64,000 bases of DNA from Aulosira sp. FACHB-615 (GTDB taxonomy: Bacteria > Cyanobacteriota > Cyanobacteriia > Cyanobacteriales > Nostocaceae): the NCBI RefSeq assembly GCF_014698045.1, contig NZ_JACJSE010000015.1:62001-126000 (forward strand), given 5' to 3'. How positions within the stretch are numbered: position 1 is the stretch's first letter; each line of letters starts with the position of its first letter. Position numbers and translations under genes: made by a program. The notes under the pieces were generated by a model. It ran no database searches. It saw nothing but the letters and a program-made list of their open reading frames with translations, and had not been told where the DNA came from. Positions 1-8,310 of the stretch are shown here, piece by piece.

Positions 1-1
1 C

Positions 2-1717
2 TTGTACGAGCAAGGGTATATTACCTATATGCGTACAGACTCGGTGCATTTGTCAGATCAGGCGATCGCAGCTGCTCGTGATTGTGTAGAAAAGCTGTAC
101 GGTAAGCAATATCTCAGCCCCCAACCCCGGCAATACACCACCAAATCTAAAGGCGCACAAGAAGCCCACGAAGCCATCCGCCCAGCCGGTAGCACTTTCC
201 GCACACCCCAAGAAACAGGTTTAAGCGGTCGAGAACTCGCTGTTTACGACTTAATTTGGAAGCGTACCGTCGCCTGTCAAATGGCTGACTCCCGCCAAAC
301 CCAAATTACTGTGCAGTTACAGGTTGAGGATGCTGGCTTCCGTTCCTCTGGAAAACGCATCGACTTTCCTGGTTACTTACGCGCCTACGTCGAAGGTTCC
401 GACGACCCCGAAGCCGCGCTAGAAGACCAAGAAATTATCTTGCCTAACCTGAAAGTAGGGGATCATCCAAACTGTAAAGAACTCGAAGCAGTTGGTCACG
501 AAACCCAACCCCCAGCCAGATACACCGAAGCCACTTTGGTCAAAACCTTAGAAAGTGAAGGTATAGGTCGTCCTAGTACCTACGCCAGCATTATCGGTAC
601 CATCATCGATAAAGGTTATGCCCAATTGGTGAATAATGCTTTAATTCCCACCTTCACCGCCTTTGCCGTCACCAGCTTATTAGAAAAACACTTCCCCGAT
701 ATTGTTGACCCTAGTTTTACCTCCAAAATGGAGCAAACCTTAGATGACATTGCCGAAGGTGAAGTTAACTGGCTACCTTACCTGCGGGAATTTTATTTAG
801 GTGACAAAGGGTTAGAAACCTTAGTTAGAGAACAGAAAAGTCAAATTGATGCGACTAAAGCTAGAACCGTAGAACTAGAAAATTTAGCAGCAAAAGTCCG
901 CATTGGCAAATACGGCCCTTACATCGAAGTGGAAAACGGTGATGCTGTAGTCACAGCCTCCATTCCCAAAGATTTAACCCCGGCTGACCTCGACCCTAAA
1001 CAAGTAGAAGTTTTACTCAAGCAAAAAACCACAGGCCCCGACGAACTTGGTCGCCATCCCGAAACAGGTGAGCCGATTTATATCAAAATTGGGACTTACG
1101 GCCCTTACGTGCAATTAGGTGACAAAACAGAAGAAAATCCTAAACCAAAACAAGCTTCCATTCCCAAAAACGTGCCGAAAGAAAATGTCACTCTAGAAAT
1201 AGCTGTTGGTCTTTTAGCACTTCCTCGGACTTTGGGAACCCACCCAGCGACAGGAGGCAGAATTCAAGCTAGTATCGGCCCCTATGGCCCTTACGTAGTT
1301 CACGACCAAGGCAAAGAAGGCAAAGATTACCGTTCGTTAAAAGTTGCGGATAATGTTTTAACAGTTTCTTTAGAAAGAGCTTTGGAAATATTATCAGAAC
1401 CGAAAAAAGGACGGAGTTCGGCTAACAGTAAGTCCAAAGCGGCGTTAAAGGAACTAGGGAACCATCCCGAAGATGATTCACCAGTGAATATATATGATGG
1501 CCCTTATGGCCCTTATATCAAGCATGGCAAAACTAACGTCAGCATTCCTGAAGGACAGTCGGTGGAAGAAATGACCCTATCTCAAGCCCTGGAATTGTTA
1601 GCCAGTAAAGCTTCATCTGGGAAAAAATCTACCCGCAAAACTACTAAAACAACTAGTACCCGCGCTAAATCAACTGCTAAGTCATCTAAGACCACTACTA
1701 AAAAGAGTGAGGGGTGA
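2..1717 (+). CDS. topA: DNA topoisomerase I, C-terminal part (5' end outside window)
   Basis: Type IA topoisomerase that relaxes negatively supercoiled DNA through a 5'-phosphotyrosine intermediate. The visible fragment starts just before the active-site block GYITYMRTDS (the Tyr of TYMRTDS, residue 9 of the fragment, is the catalytic one by family knowledge). The later block EGIGRPSTYA is also typical of the family. The C-terminus carries four repeats containing YGPY (about residues 298-311, 360-374, 421-437 and 496-510) followed by a Lys/Ser/Thr-rich basic tail, the architecture seen in cyanobacterial TopA instead of zinc fingers. The reading frame is open at the left edge, so the TTG at position 2 is not a start. 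The stop lies in a GTGAGGGGTGAGG repeat. Confidence 0.95.
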   Translation: MYEQGYITYMRTDSVHLSDQAIAAARDCVEKLYGKQYLSPQPRQYTTKSKGAQEAHEAIRPAGSTFRTPQETGLSGRELAVYDLIWKRTVACQMADSRQTQITVQLQVEDAGFRSSGKRIDFPGYLRAYVEGSDDPEAALEDQEIILPNLKVGDHPNCKELEAVGHETQPPARYTEATLVKTLESEGIGRPSTYASIIGTIIDKGYAQLVNNALIPTFTAFAVTSLLEKHFPDIVDPSFTSKMEQTLDDIAEGEVNWLPYLREFYLGDKGLETLVREQKSQIDATKARTVELENLAAKVRIGKYGPYIEVENGDAVVTASIPKDLTPADLDPKQVEVLLKQKTTGPDELGRHPETGEPIYIKIGTYGPYVQLGDKTEENPKPKQASIPKNVPKENVTLEIAVGLLALPRTLGTHPATGGRIQASIGPYGPYVVHDQGKEGKDYRSLKVADNVLTVSLERALEILSEPKKGRSSANSKSKAALKELGNHPEDDSPVNIYDGPYGPYIKHGKTNVSIPEGQSVEEMTLSQALELLASKASSGKKSTRKTTKTTSTRAKSTAKSSKTTTKKSEG

Positions 1718-2239
1718 GGAGTGAGGTTGAGTTCAGGGGCTTCTACGTGACTCTCTTTATTTAGGGACAAGGGGGACAGGAAGACAAGGGAGACAAGGGA
1801 GACAAGGGAGACAGAACGATTAGTCGCGGCTACAGGAATAAAGCCTGCCTTTGCAGGCTGAAATTTCTCATTAGTACTCACACTTCGACTTACCTCGACT
1901 TCGCCCAGTGTACAGTACTCAGCACTCAGCACTTAGTGTACAGCCGTCTATTAAGTCTAGAAATCATAACTAATTTCCCATGACAAATGACCATTGACCA
2001 TTGACAAATGACTCTTGACTATTTTGACAACATACCCATCTTGAGAGAGATGCAGTTCATTAGGTTGTGGATGTGATACTCTAAAAAGTAAGGGAAATCA
2101 CAACTCGCAACTTTTAAAATGGCTAACCCAGAATCAGAAATTCGGGAATCAGCCAAGTTAGCAGCAAAACGTGTAATAATAAGCCAATTTCCGCGTAGCT
2201 GTTAATTAAAGTAGTTAGTAATTCAGGAGCGGTCAGTTC
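1718..2239. other. Repeat-rich intergenic region between topA and the 45-codon gene
   Basis: This stretch holds short repeats rather than a convincing gene. A GACAAGGGA-type array lies at 1763-1813. A single arm of the TCGCGGCTA/GCCTGC palindrome family lies near 1824-1862. CAGTACTCAGCACTCAGCACT heptamers lie near 1911-1935 and ATGACCATTGACCATTGACAAATGAC heptamers near 1980-2015. A 28-codon ORF at 2119-2205 exists but has no supporting feature. The promoter for the 45-codon gene and aroQ probably lies in 2020-2225; I see no unambiguous boxes. Confidence 0.6.
1763..1813. repeat. Short tandem array, GACAAGGGA-type units
   Basis: Five or so imperfect copies of a 9-base unit (GACAAGGGA) follow each other. 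The same family recurs at 46378-46406 in inverse orientation, near 24731-24756, and inside the UvrD-like helicase gene at about 16511-16540, so it is a dispersed low-complexity repeat of this genome. Confidence 0.7.
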
Positions 2240-2377
2240 ATGGACTATATAGAAAAGGTACTGGAAAGGCTGAAAGAAATGGCTCGCAAGCTAATTGAAG
2301 CCCTGCTGGGGCCAGAAGCTGAACCGGAACCGGAACTGATTCCGATTCCAGTCAATGAACGCTCCCGTCGTCGTTAA
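2240..2377 (+). CDS. Small 45-aa protein with amphipathic helix, upstream of aroQ
   Basis: A complete short ORF starts with ATG after an AGGAG Shine-Dalgarno sequence (2225-2229, about 10 bases upstream). It encodes MDYIEKVLERLKEMARKLIE, a strongly amphipathic basic helix, then a Pro/Glu-rich linker (EAEPEPELIPIP) and an RSRRR end. It stops 18 bases before the aroQ start, which suggests co-transcription. I do not recognise a family. Regular ribosome-binding site, biased composition and position argue that it is a real small gene; no function can be assigned. Confidence 0.6.
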   Translation: MDYIEKVLERLKEMARKLIEALLGPEAEPEPELIPIPVNERSRRR

Positions 2378-2395
2378 ATCTGAAGGGACTGACAA

Positions 2396-2854
2396 TTGCA
2401 GGTGCAACCTTTAAGCATTTTGGTACTGCATGGGCCAAACCTAAATTTGCTGGGACAGCGAGAGCCGGGGATTTATGGTGCTGTAACTTTGGCTGAAATT
2501 AACCGTTTATTGCAAGAACAAGCGGCAAAGATGCAAGCAAGTGTGTTTGCCATGCAGTCTAATCATGAAGGCGCTTTGGTAGATGCGATTCATGAAGCTT
2601 TAGGTAAACACCAGGGGATTTTAATTAATGCTGGGGCGTATACACACACTAGTGTGGCACTAAGAGATGCGATCGCAGCAGTTAATTTACCAGCAGTTGA
2701 AGTACACCTCAGCAATATTTACCGTCGAGAAGATTTTCGCCATCATTCTTACATCGCGCCTGTAGTGATTGGTCAAATTAGTGGTTTTGGCGCACAAAGT
2801 TATTTTTTAGGCTTACAGGCTTTAGTGCATCATTTACGAAAGGATGAAGTTTAG
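2396..2854 (+). CDS. aroQ: 3-dehydroquinate dehydratase, type II
   Basis: Catalyses 3-dehydroquinate to 3-dehydroshikimate in the shikimate pathway, as a dodecameric cytosolic enzyme. Family signatures are visible: LHGPNLNLLGQREPGIYG near the N-terminus (contains the catalytic Tyr of the flexible lid), QSNHEGALVDAIH, INAGAYTHTSVALRDA, and VEVHLSNIYRREDFRHHSY with the catalytic His and substrate-binding Arg. At 152 residues the length is normal for type II. The start is a TTG preceded by GAAGGG (2382-2387), since no ATG precedes the conserved region. It lies directly behind the 45-codon gene. Confidence 0.95.
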   Translation: MQVQPLSILVLHGPNLNLLGQREPGIYGAVTLAEINRLLQEQAAKMQASVFAMQSNHEGALVDAIHEALGKHQGILINAGAYTHTSVALRDAIAAVNLPAVEVHLSNIYRREDFRHHSYIAPVVIGQISGFGAQSYFLGLQALVHHLRKDEV

Positions 2855-2880
2855 CAAGGTATACACATATTTTGAACCAA

Positions 2881-2995
2881 ACGACTGAAGTCGCGGCTAC
2901 ACAGACAAAACCCGCCTGCGCGGGTTCAAAAATCTTGATTTTAAGTTAGTCCGCGCAGGCGGACTTGGTTTTTATAGCCGCGAATTCCATTCGTC
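2881..2995. repeat. Long imperfect palindrome (REP/MITE-like), copy 1
   Basis: The 322-base gap 2855-3176 is dominated by a 115-base inverted repeat. The left arm begins ACGACTGAAGTCGCGGCT and carries CCCGCCTGCGCGGG. The right arm ends AGCCGCGAATTCCATTCGT and carries CCGCGCAGGCGG. Each arm contains its own small palindrome, so the transcript could fold into a cruciform-like hairpin. A related copy lies at 26274-26383. The rest of the gap, about 3020-3170, has AT-rich promoter-like DNA for the next gene but no defined boxes. Confidence 0.75.
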
Positions 2996-3176
2996 AGGGC
3001 TGGGTACAAGATATGTGTATAAAGTACTCATACCAGTTCCATAAAAGGCTGCATATTGCCTTCGCTGGCAAATTATATGCTTCTTCATATCGATTTGGTA
3101 TAACTTATGCTGCGACTGCTATAAATTGTTAAGGCTGAAATTTCAGGCTTAACACTTTACACTTCATACTTGAGAT

Positions 3177-4103
3177 ATGCGCTATTCACTGTTCAGCCGC
3201 TTTAGAGGTACTATACTCGGAGCGTTATTAGGTGCAAATTTAGCTAAGTCGGGAGACAAATCACCTCAAGCTGTCTCAGATATTGGCAAATTAATGCTAC
3301 TGGGTACCGAAAGTTTGGTGAAGCTAGGCAAATTAGATTTGGATGACTGGAAACAGCGTCAGCAAGAAGAATTGCCTAGTTTTTATCTTAATAATCATGC
3401 CACTTCTGAAATTATTTTAGCCGCCTTACCAGTGGCACTTTTTTTTCATGACAATTTGCTGAAGTTAAGAAATAATTTACTACACACGTACCAACTTTGG
3501 GGAGAAGATCCAGTGGTACGGGATGGAATATTAGCAGTAGGCTACGCGATCGCTTTATCTTTAACCGAAAAATTAGATCCGCAAACTCTTATAGCTCAAA
3601 TTATTAGTTTTATTGGCGACACACCAACATCATTACCAAAACAATTATTACAAGTTAATGATTTGTTATCTAAACATGCTGGGTTAGAAACAGCTAAAGC
3701 AGAGTTAAATACCAAAGACAAAACTAGCAGTGCGATCGCATTGGCATTTTATTGCTTTCTCAGTACACCAGAAGACTTTCGCTTAACAGTTTTACGCGCA
3801 AATCGATTGTTACCTTCCCCGATAATAGGTGCGATCGCAGGTGGTTTATCGGGAACCTTCAATAGCACAGCCGGAATTCCTACACAGTGGCGAGTTTTAT
3901 ATTTATCAACCGATAACTCTACTGGGATACTGGTCAATTATCCACAGATGTTAGAATTAACCGATGCACTTTTAGCTGTGTGGTCAGGAGTATATAACCT
4001 GTCCCTACATCCCAAACCATTGACTTTAGACGGATGTGTGATGCTGGACAAACAAAATTTTGTTTCTGTATTTGCTGCACCGCGCGTCATTCGCTCACGT
4101 TAA
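3177..4103 (+). CDS. ADP-ribosylglycohydrolase-like protein, probably degenerate
   Basis: The N-terminus FRGTILGALLGANLAKSG and the C-terminal block IIGAIAGGLSGTFNSTAGIP followed by TQW resemble the first and last helices of the ADP-ribosylglycohydrolase (DraG) fold, where the family normally has FRGxxxGxxxGDALG and GGDxDTxGAIAGxxxGA. The metal-binding Asp residues expected in both blocks (GDA and GDADT) are absent here (GAN and LPSP). The fold is therefore likely kept while hydrolase activity is doubtful. It lies 68 bases upstream of the 7TM-HD gene in the same direction. Family assignment is by motif memory only. Confidence 0.6.
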   Translation: MRYSLFSRFRGTILGALLGANLAKSGDKSPQAVSDIGKLMLLGTESLVKLGKLDLDDWKQRQQEELPSFYLNNHATSEIILAALPVALFFHDNLLKLRNNLLHTYQLWGEDPVVRDGILAVGYAIALSLTEKLDPQTLIAQIISFIGDTPTSLPKQLLQVNDLLSKHAGLETAKAELNTKDKTSSAIALAFYCFLSTPEDFRLTVLRANRLLPSPIIGAIAGGLSGTFNSTAGIPTQWRVLYLSTDNSTGILVNYPQMLELTDALLAVWSGVYNLSLHPKPLTLDGCVMLDKQNFVSVFAAPRVIRSR

Positions 4104-4171
4104 TTAAGCCTTGATCAATATAACTACTTACATAAAATTAAATTTATAAACGCCCAACGGTACCCAGAACA

Positions 4172-6634
4172 ATGACAAAATCGTTCAAAACTCAGACTGG
4201 AATGATCGCAGTCGGTTTAGGCTGGGTACATGAAAAACGTTCTTCTGTGGTATTTGCGATCGCAGTTGTTTCGTTAACCGGGGTACTGGGTCATAAGCTA
4301 TACAACCAACCCCAACTGCAAGCAGGAACCTACGCACCACAAACTTTTAAAGCACCTTACGCTACCAGCATTGAAGATAAAAAACAAACTGAAGCTCAAC
4401 GGAAAGAGGTTAGTAACAGTTCTATACAAGTCTTAAGGGTTGATGACAAGATTACCAACAAGATTAACCAAGAACTACAACAAATTCTCGACCAAGGTAA
4501 TGAACTTCGTTCTGTTGCTGGGCCGTTTCCTTTTTTTGACACCGCAGTTTTATCTTTACCTACCCAACAATATCTCCGTGCTTGTTCTGACTCAGAATGG
4601 AAAGCACTATTAGTTACTGTCGAAAACAAGAGTAAACAAAAATTAGAACTCTCGCTAGGATTTCCCCAAAAACCTCGCTCTCCTAAATATCTTCCCTTAT
4701 TTCCATCTGCCACAGGTTCATCTACCGAGCATAACCAGCCTATAACGATCATCCCAATACCATCTCAGTCGCCCCAACCGAGCAACATTACCCAAAACAA
4801 AGACTTTCAAATAGCTGTAGGAGAATTAGAAGCTTATCGAATCACCACCTCAGCCCAAAATTTAGCTTCTTTGGTGCAGCAGATATCTCAAATCCGCCAA
4901 GCTTATATCCAAGCCAAGTCACAATTTTTACAACTAGATACAACTAACCCAGGGATAATTTATCAAGAAACAGTCATCTTAGATTTATCAGATGATGATT
5001 GGTCAAACACTTACACACAAATCAGCCAAATTGCCGATCGCATTTTGACCCAGGGCATTCCCGAAGGACTGCCAGATAAAATTTTACAAAATGCAGTCAG
5101 TACTCATGTGCAGTATGTTGTGCCGAAAGATGCGGAAGCTTTAGCATCTAAGTTGTTGTTGGCAGTTTTAGAACCCAACTTAAAAAAAGATGAAGAAAAA
5201 ACGCAACTCAAGGCGAAACAAGCCGCAGAAGGAGTTTCACCCGTCTTAGTTCCGGTGCGCCAAGGTCAGATAATTGTCAACAAAGGGCAGAAAATTACTG
5301 AGTGGCAATTTGATGTTTTAGAAAAGTATAAATTAATTCGTCGGGAAAATAATTGGCTAGGACTGGCGAAGGTCGCCACGATGGTGACAGGCGCAATTGG
5401 GATTTTTGTTTGGGTAGAAAGGCGCAAGAAGTATCGATTACGCCAACGCGATCGCCTGTTAATATTACTCCTAACTTTGAGTACCCCTGGTGTGATCGCA
5501 ATGGGAATATTTCATACTAGCTGGAGTGCCGTTGGTTTACTACTAGGCAGTTTTTATGGACAGACTTTAGGTGCAACAGTCATAGGGTTATTGTTGCTAG
5601 TTATACCCTCAAGTGTGGAAGTTAGTAAAGTTGCCTTGGTAGCTGGTGCAACTGGAGGAATATTAGGTAGTTACATTGCTCAAAAATTGCGATCGCGGGA
5701 AGAATTAGCATTATTAGGTGTAGCGATTGCAGCGACCCAAGGTAGTGTTTATCTCATTGTGAGTTTATTGATAGGTACAGCATTTAGTACAGGCTGGTAT
5801 ATGGTATTTCAAGCAGCCGGACTGTTTGCTTTATCAGGTTTAGCTTGGAGTATCATCGCCTTGGGCGTGAGTCCTTATTTAGAAAAATTATTTGATTTAG
5901 TTACACCAATTCGGTTAGCAGAACTAGCAAATCCTAACCGTCCCTTATTAAAAAAACTGGCTACAGAAACCCCCGGAACTTTTCAACACACTTTATTTGT
6001 CGCCACCTTAGCAGAAGCGGCGGCGAAAAAATTAGGTTGTAATGTCGAATTAGTCAGGGCTGGGACTTTATACCACGATATTGGTAAGATGCACGATCCT
6101 TTAGGTTTTATTGAAAACCAAATGGGGGGGGCGAATAAACACGAAACAGAAATTCAAGACCCTTGGAAAAGTGCCGAAATTATTAAAAAGCACGTTAGTG
6201 AAGGGTTAGTCATGGCGCGTAAACATTCTTTACCCACGGCAATTCAAGCATTTATTCCCGAACACCAAGGTACAATGCTGATTGCTTATTTTTACCATCA
6301 AGCACAGCAGCAAGCCCAAGCCGACCCCAGCATCAAATTAGACGAAGCTGATTTCCGCTACGATGGCCCCATTCCCCAATCACGGGAAACGGGAATTGTG
6401 ATGTTAGCAGATGCTTGTGAAGCCGCCTTGCGATCGCTCAAAGAAGTCACACCCGAACAAGCTTTAACTACACTCAATAATATTTTGCGTGCCAGATGGC
6501 AAGATAATCAACTGCAAGAATCTGGACTAACGCGGGATGAAATGAAGCAAATTGCTGAAATTTTTGTTGAAGTTTGGCAGCAATTTCACCACAAGCGTAT
6601 TGCTTATCCGAAGTTAAAGGTTAGTAATAAGTAG
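4172..6634 (+). CDS. PgpH-type 7TM-HD cyclic-dinucleotide phosphodiesterase
   Basis: Membrane-anchored HD-superfamily phosphohydrolase of the 7TMR-HD family, whose characterised member PgpH cleaves c-di-AMP. There is one N-terminal TM segment (about residues 24-42), a large extracytoplasmic 7TMR-HDED region (about 45-370), a multi-TM 7TM block (about 400-575) and a cytoplasmic HD domain. The HD ligands are visible: His in TFQHTLF (about 606), YHDIGKMHDP (H635, D636) and IPEHQG (about 697). The full length of 820 residues is typical of the family. It probably hydrolyses c-di-AMP, linked in cyanobacteria to osmotic and night survival (established knowledge for the pathway, inference for this gene). 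Confidence 0.88.
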   Translation: MTKSFKTQTGMIAVGLGWVHEKRSSVVFAIAVVSLTGVLGHKLYNQPQLQAGTYAPQTFKAPYATSIEDKKQTEAQRKEVSNSSIQVLRVDDKITNKINQELQQILDQGNELRSVAGPFPFFDTAVLSLPTQQYLRACSDSEWKALLVTVENKSKQKLELSLGFPQKPRSPKYLPLFPSATGSSTEHNQPITIIPIPSQSPQPSNITQNKDFQIAVGELEAYRITTSAQNLASLVQQISQIRQAYIQAKSQFLQLDTTNPGIIYQETVILDLSDDDWSNTYTQISQIADRILTQGIPEGLPDKILQNAVSTHVQYVVPKDAEALASKLLLAVLEPNLKKDEEKTQLKAKQAAEGVSPVLVPVRQGQIIVNKGQKITEWQFDVLEKYKLIRRENNWLGLAKVATMVTGAIGIFVWVERRKKYRLRQRDRLLILLLTLSTPGVIAMGIFHTSWSAVGLLLGSFYGQTLGATVIGLLLLVIPSSVEVSKVALVAGATGGILGSYIAQKLRSREELALLGVAIAATQGSVYLIVSLLIGTAFSTGWYMVFQAAGLFALSGLAWSIIALGVSPYLEKLFDLVTPIRLAELANPNRPLLKKLATETPGTFQHTLFVATLAEAAAKKLGCNVELVRAGTLYHDIGKMHDPLGFIENQMGGANKHETEIQDPWKSAEIIKKHVSEGLVMARKHSLPTAIQAFIPEHQGTMLIAYFYHQAQQQAQADPSIKLDEADFRYDGPIPQSRETGIVMLADACEAALRSLKEVTPEQALTTLNNILRARWQDNQLQESGLTRDEMKQIAEIFVEVWQQFHHKRIAYPKLKVSNK

Positions 6635-6673
6635 TCAATGCTAGGCTACATATATCAAGATTGAGGAACAAAT

Positions 6674-7249
6674 ATGACTGCTTTGATTCTTGACCTCAGC
6701 CCCGTCATTGAGTTAACGGATGAGCAGTTTTTTCAAATTTGTCAAAATCATCGAGACTTACGTTTTGAGCGAACAGCGCAAGGGGAAATCATTGTTATGC
6801 CGCCTACGGGATGGGAAAGTGGAAATCGTAATAGTCGTTTAAGTCAACGATTGAATAATTGGGCAGATATTGATGGTACTGGCTTAGTTTTTGATTCTTC
6901 CACGGGATTCATTCTTCCTAATGGTGCAACGCGATCGACTGATGCGGCTTGGGTAAAAAAAGAAAGAATCGCAGCTTTAAATCCTGATCCTGCCAAGTTT
7001 TTACCTATGGCTCCTGATTTTGTGATAGAGTTGCGCTCTGCTACAGATAGCCTAGAAAGATTGCAACTTAAAATGCGGGAGTACATGGATAACGGTGTGC
7101 GTCTAGGCTGGCTAATTGATCCGCAAAATCAACGAGTAGAAATTTATCGACAAGGAAAAGAAGTTGAAATTTTACAATCTCCTAGTAGCTTGAGTGGAGA
7201 GGATGTTTTACCAGGGTTTATTTTGGATTTAGCACAAATTTTGAGTTAG
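6674..7249 (+). CDS. Uma2 family protein (DUF820, PD-(D/E)XK nuclease fold)
   Basis: A 191-residue member of the Uma2/DUF820 family, massively expanded in cyanobacteria. Recognisable elements are the N-terminal LTDEQFFQICQNHRDLRFER strand-helix, MPPTGWESGNRNSRL, FDSSTGFILPNGATRSTDAAW, PDFVIELRSATDSLE (PD...ExR in place of the canonical PD-(D/E)XK) and GVRLGWLIDPQNQRVEIYR. The family has a restriction-endonuclease-like fold; its biological role is not settled. It starts 39 bases after the HD gene, on the same strand, with GAGGAACAAAT before the ATG. Confidence 0.9.
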   Translation: MTALILDLSPVIELTDEQFFQICQNHRDLRFERTAQGEIIVMPPTGWESGNRNSRLSQRLNNWADIDGTGLVFDSSTGFILPNGATRSTDAAWVKKERIAALNPDPAKFLPMAPDFVIELRSATDSLERLQLKMREYMDNGVRLGWLIDPQNQRVEIYRQGKEVEILQSPSSLSGEDVLPGFILDLAQILS

Positions 7250-7300
7250 GCGATCGCTTCAGGCTGTAAATGTTACAAACTTGCTTTTCTAGGGAATCCT

Positions 7301-8158
7301 ATGTTTGGAAAAGCTGTTTGTCATGGTAGTCAAATTATGAAATTTACAGGCAAAATTAGGAGTATCAATATCATAGAAGGTAAAGCACCTTATGGATATA
7401 TAATTCCTAATATCAAAATATCAGGGCATGAAGGTGACATACTCTTCTTTGGAAATAAGGTAATTGATACAAGTATTGAAGATTTGAAAATTGGTGATCT
7501 AGTTCAATTTAATACTAATGAGTGGAGAAAAAAGAATGGCTCGATAGAAACAGTGGCTGTAGAAGTTTGCCGATTGCAAGAAAATATGCAAACACCAAAG
7601 CCTAGACCTCAAGTTAAAAAAGAAAATTCTGATGATGTCAAAGGTATTAAAGATAAAATCAGTTCATGTTTAGGTAATAGTTTGTCAATTTCAGATGCAG
7701 GAGAGTTTGAGGATTATGTATTTATGATTCTTCGACTACTGGGCATCCATAATTTATATCAATATGACAAAAAAAATCAAGCTGGTAGAGCAGATGGTTT
7801 TTTTATTATTGGAAGTTTAGTAGTTATGTATGACTGCACGCTCAGACAAACTTTTGAAGATTATAAAAAAGAGCAAATTGAGAATTATGTTAATAAATTA
7901 AAAAATTCTCAAATAACAATTGATGTTCGATTAACTGATGGTGGTTCCAAGAAAAAAACGCTACAAATCCAAGGTAAAAATCGTCAAGTATGGATAGTCA
8001 CTCAAATTCAAAGTAGAGAGTTATATGACGTTGATGGAATTAGGGTTAAAGAAGTTTCCATCAAAGATATTCTGAAAATTTTTACTAAAAAACTATATTC
8101 AGATACATTTGAAGAAGAAGACTTATCTTCATATCTTGCCGTAATCGATAAATCTTAA
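7301..8158 (+). CDS. Cold-shock-like domain fused to a nuclease-like domain; function unknown
   Basis: I do not recognise the full protein. Residues about 13-92 (MKFTGKIRSINIIEG...YGYII...DILFFGNKV...GDLVQFN) look like a diverged cold-shock/OB domain (G-K-I, G-Y-I-I, D-I-L-F-F). After a charged linker, residues about 125-275 resemble a restriction-endonuclease-like fold: FEDYVFMILRLLG helix, RADGFFIIGSLVVMYDCTLR (D165 and D178-x-T180 where Mrr-like enzymes have D and ExK) and a Lys-rich helix. The GC content is lower than in neighbouring genes. The start is at 7301 (AGGGA before it), but the Met at 7337 begins the domain and may be the real start. An RNA- or DNA-binding nuclease is an inference. 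Confidence 0.6.
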   Translation: MFGKAVCHGSQIMKFTGKIRSINIIEGKAPYGYIIPNIKISGHEGDILFFGNKVIDTSIEDLKIGDLVQFNTNEWRKKNGSIETVAVEVCRLQENMQTPKPRPQVKKENSDDVKGIKDKISSCLGNSLSISDAGEFEDYVFMILRLLGIHNLYQYDKKNQAGRADGFFIIGSLVVMYDCTLRQTFEDYKKEQIENYVNKLKNSQITIDVRLTDGGSKKKTLQIQGKNRQVWIVTQIQSRELYDVDGIRVKEVSIKDILKIFTKKLYSDTFEEEDLSSYLAVIDKS

Positions 8159-8206
8159 TTTAACTAATAATATCAGTTTAATATGAATCTGTACCCTATA
8201 AATTTT

Positions 8207-8234
8207 GTAGAGACGTTGTATACAACGTCTCTAC
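8207..8234. terminator. Perfect 28-base palindrome between convergent genes
   Basis: GTAGAGACGTTGTA is followed directly by its reverse complement. It sits between convergent genes ending at 8158 and 8311, so it could terminate transcription in both directions. The AGAGACG...CGTCTCT core also recurs at 18985-19008 between another convergent pair. There is no clear T-run, so it may simply be a mobile palindromic repeat. Confidence 0.55.
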
Positions 8235-8310
8235 GTTGAATGTGAAGCTCTAGAGCCTTGGCGGTTCGCCTCTTAAGATTCTGTGCATTTTCATACAGAA
8301 TTAGTATGAT

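Noticed and set aside
1582..1932. Minus-strand ORF of 116 codons over the 3' end of topA
   Set aside because: It is antisense to the Lys/Ser/Thr-rich tail and repeats; composition (Val/Leu/Ser runs) reflects the opposite strand and there is no ribosome site.
2119..2205. 28-codon ORF upstream of the 45-codon gene
   Set aside because: No Shine-Dalgarno sequence, no recognisable composition, and short enough to be chance.
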